Source: Crossiella sp. CA-258035 (GTDB taxonomy: Bacteria > Actinomycetota > Actinomycetes > Mycobacteriales > Pseudonocardiaceae). From it: a stretch of DNA of 64,000 nucleotides. A program made the translations under genes and the position numbers. Where the stretch lies: positions 1,707,001 through 1,771,000 of the forward strand of contig NZ_CP116413.1 of assembly GCF_030064675.1 (NCBI RefSeq), read 5' to 3'. The notes beneath the pieces were generated by a model that saw nothing but the letters and a program-made list of their open reading frames with translations, had not been told where the DNA came from and ran no database searches. Below, piece after piece: positions 62,480 through 64,000 of the stretch (its first letter is position 1; every line of letters starts with the position of its first letter).

Positions 62480-63094
62480 GTGACCGGTCGAGGAACTCGT
62501 GCGCTGATTGTGCTCGGCGCGGTCGCCGGGGTGTTGCTCGCCGGCTGTGACGGCCCGCCTGCCCCGAGCACCACGCTTCCGGCGACGAGTGGCGGCAGCC
62601 CCCCGGCGAGTTCCGCGCCGAGTGACGCGCCCGCGGTGCCGTCTCCGGACCTGGACACCAACCGGTTCGCCACCAACCCGTGCGGCATGCTCACCACCGA
62701 GCAGGCCAAGCAGGTTGCCGGGGGCTTGCCCGGTGAAGTGCGGGAGAGCGCGCTCGGTCCATCCTGCAACTGGAAGGCCACGGACACCGCGGCGAAGAAC
62801 AACCTCGCGATCACGGTGAACAACCAGATCGGCGGCATCGCGCAGTTCTACGCGCGCAAGTCGACCTTCAAGGTGTGGGAGCCGGTGCGGGTGGGGGGCT
62901 ACCCGGGGGTGATCGCGCTCGACTCGGACGCCCGGAACATGGGGTTGTGCGCACTGGAGATCGGCACGGCGCAGAAGACGATGGTTTCCGTTGACACCCG
63001 GCTGTCGGTGTCGGCGGCGGACTATGCCAATCCGTGCCAGCGGACTCTGGCGATCGGCGAGATGGTGGTCGCCACGTTGAAGGGGGGAAACTGA
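62480..63094 (+). CDS. DUF3558 family lipoprotein
   Basis: A 204-residue lipoprotein. GVLLAGCDG at about 19-27 is the lipobox; a Ser/Pro/Ala-rich linker follows. FATNPCGMLTTEQAKQVAGG, GPSCNWKATD and CALEIGTAQKTMVSVD are the conserved cysteine-bearing blocks of DUF3558, a family of actinobacterial surface lipoproteins often found in such clusters. GTG 62480 follows the previous stop by two bases; its stop overlaps the next start (TGATG). Confidence 0.88.
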   Translation: MTGRGTRALIVLGAVAGVLLAGCDGPPAPSTTLPATSGGSPPASSAPSDAPAVPSPDLDTNRFATNPCGMLTTEQAKQVAGGLPGEVRESALGPSCNWKATDTAAKNNLAITVNNQIGGIAQFYARKSTFKVWEPVRVGGYPGVIALDSDARNMGLCALEIGTAQKTMVSVDTRLSVSAADYANPCQRTLAIGEMVVATLKGGN

Positions 63095-64000
63095 TGCCAA
63101 TTCCATTGCTGGTCATCGGGATTGGGGCTTTGGTCGGTGCCGGGGGCGCGGCCGGGGCCAGTATGTGGTCCATTGACACGCCGCGGCCGGAAGGTATTCG
63201 CGGGGATCAGATCTACAAGTGGTTCCAGGAAGGCAAGGGGCCTGGGCCGGGGATCTCACCCATTCAGCAGACCTGGGACAAGGTCGGCAAGCAGTACGAC
63301 GAGGTTCGGGGGCTGGTGGAGAAGGTCATCCGGGACTCGCACGGGGTGTGGGAGGGCAAGGCGGCGGATGCGGCGCGGCAGCAGTTCAGTCCGCTGGCCG
63401 CGTTCGCCGATCACGCGAAAGCGATGGCTGGGGCGACTGCCAAGGCCGTTGGTCAGCAGGGCAATGACTGGTTCGGGTGCAAGAACCAGTTGAAGCCGGT
63501 GCCGACGGATCCGCCGCAGAACAACCTGGCGAACAAGATTTACCCGTTCTCCACCAACCTCGACGCGGAAATTGAGAAGTTCAAGGCCGCGACCGGGGAC
63601 AATCAGCGGGTTTATGCCGGGTATGGCGTGCGCACCGACGGCAACGTGCAGTCGTTGCCGACCTGGATGACGCCGCCGGAGGTCGGCGGTGATGTCTCCG
63701 TGGTCAAGCCGGGCGGTCCCGGCGGCCCGGGGGGACCTGGCGGTCCTGGCGGGCCCGGTGGTCCTGGGGGCGGGGGCGGGGGCTTCCAAGGTGGGCAGGG
63801 CGGCGGTTTCGGGCAGTTCGGCGGCGGTGGCGGCGGGGGTGGCTACGGCGGCGGGACTGGCGGTGGCGGGACTGGCGGCGGCGCCGGTGGTGGCGCTGGT
63901 GGTGGTGGCGGGACTGGTGGTGGGGGGACCGGTGAGGTGCCGATCGGGGTGGTGCCGGGGCCGATCGAGCCGCCCCGGGATCAGACCGGGACCGCGGGGT
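63094..64000 (+). CDS. WXG-motif, glycine-rich protein (cut by window edge)
   Basis: At least 302 residues, continuing past the window. A hydrophobic N-terminus (about 5-23, LLVIGIGALVGAGGAAGA) precedes a helical domain with HGVWEGKAADAARQQF near residue 87, a WxG turn as in WXG100/PPE-type secretion substrates. Residues from about 205 are almost only Gly with Pro, Gln and Thr (GPGG and GGGG runs). It is the last gene seen of a type VII secretion-like set. The Gly-rich tail may be an extended surface or linker region. Confidence 0.8.
   Translation, partial: MPIPLLVIGIGALVGAGGAAGASMWSIDTPRPEGIRGDQIYKWFQEGKGPGPGISPIQQTWDKVGKQYDEVRGLVEKVIRDSHGVWEGKAADAARQQFSPLAAFADHAKAMAGATAKAVGQQGNDWFGCKNQLKPVPTDPPQNNLANKIYPFSTNLDAEIEKFKAATGDNQRVYAGYGVRTDGNVQSLPTWMTPPEVGGDVSVVKPGGPGGPGGPGGPGGPGGPGGGGGGFQGGQGGGFGQFGGGGGGGGYGGGTGGGGTGGGAGGGAGGGGGTGGGGTGEVPIGVVPGPIEPPRDQTGTAG

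Noticed and set aside
63690-63930. A tandem DNA repeat in its own right
   Set aside because: The GGN-rich sequence is explained by the Gly-rich coding frame of the WXG protein.

Overview
The window is chromosomal DNA from a high-GC actinomycete (roughly 70-73% G+C by eye). GTG and TTG starts are frequent, and ATGA, GTGA and TGATG stop/start overlaps are common. The FasR-FabD-FabH-ACP-FabF operon, DUF3145, DUF3052, DUF3558, DUF1707 and the homodimeric AceE point to Pseudonocardiales (Pseudonocardiaceae); the genus is not fixed by the sequence. I see no phage, transposase, rRNA or CRISPR array.

Layout. 0-6.7 kb: mixed, mostly minus-strand genes (FAD oxidoreductase fragment, secreted S1 protease, LysR regulator, MazG-like pyrophosphatase, a PD-(D/E)XK-type protein, flavin reductase, NAD-epimerase). 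6.8-11.5 kb: a Crp/Fnr regulator followed by a tightly coupled three-gene operon: a class III nucleotide-cyclase-like protein, a P-loop NTPase and an SPFH-like protein. The first two share an almost identical G-[ND]-V-[NT]-GDVVGRD segment, and a Crp-like site precedes the operon. This is the best candidate for an undescribed signalling or conflict system here. 11.5-18.7 kb: a murein endopeptidase-like protein, a flavin oxidase, small membrane and secreted proteins, and a MarR-TetR-MFS efflux operon whose transporter carries a C-terminal winged helix.

19-38.6 kb: an exopolysaccharide locus. It holds the initiating polyprenyl-phosphate sugar transferase, a set for a CDP-linked C-methylated sugar (cytidylyltransferase, C-methyltransferase, PIG-L deacetylase, NAD-epimerase, RmlC-like epimerase), a methyltransferase-like/GT2 in-frame fusion, a Wzz-like protein, an O-antigen ligase or polymerase, two further GT2 enzymes, a flippase, a GH6 lipoprotein, a GT4, a WecG/TagA transferase, a GNAT and a HemL-like aminotransferase. 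Between two convergent genes lies a symmetrical cluster of 19-bp repeats, with another copy 9 kb away.

38.6-53.4 kb: acyltransferase, DsbA/CcdA-like thiol-redox pair, degenerate NERD-like membrane protein, DUF3145, the fatty acid synthase II operon with its regulator FasR, a tripeptidyl aminopeptidase-like hydrolase, a TM-helix channel-like protein and a beta-propeller phytase. 53.5-60 kb: an FMN riboswitch controlling a PnuC-type (RibM) flavin transporter, an M14 carboxypeptidase, aceE, DUF3052, an AhpE-type peroxiredoxin and tRNA-Val(TAC). 60.5-64 kb: a small membrane protein, an HTH protein whose membrane anchor lies in a shifted frame, and the start of a type VII secretion-like set (small helical protein, DUF3558 lipoprotein, glycine-rich WXG protein cut by the window edge).
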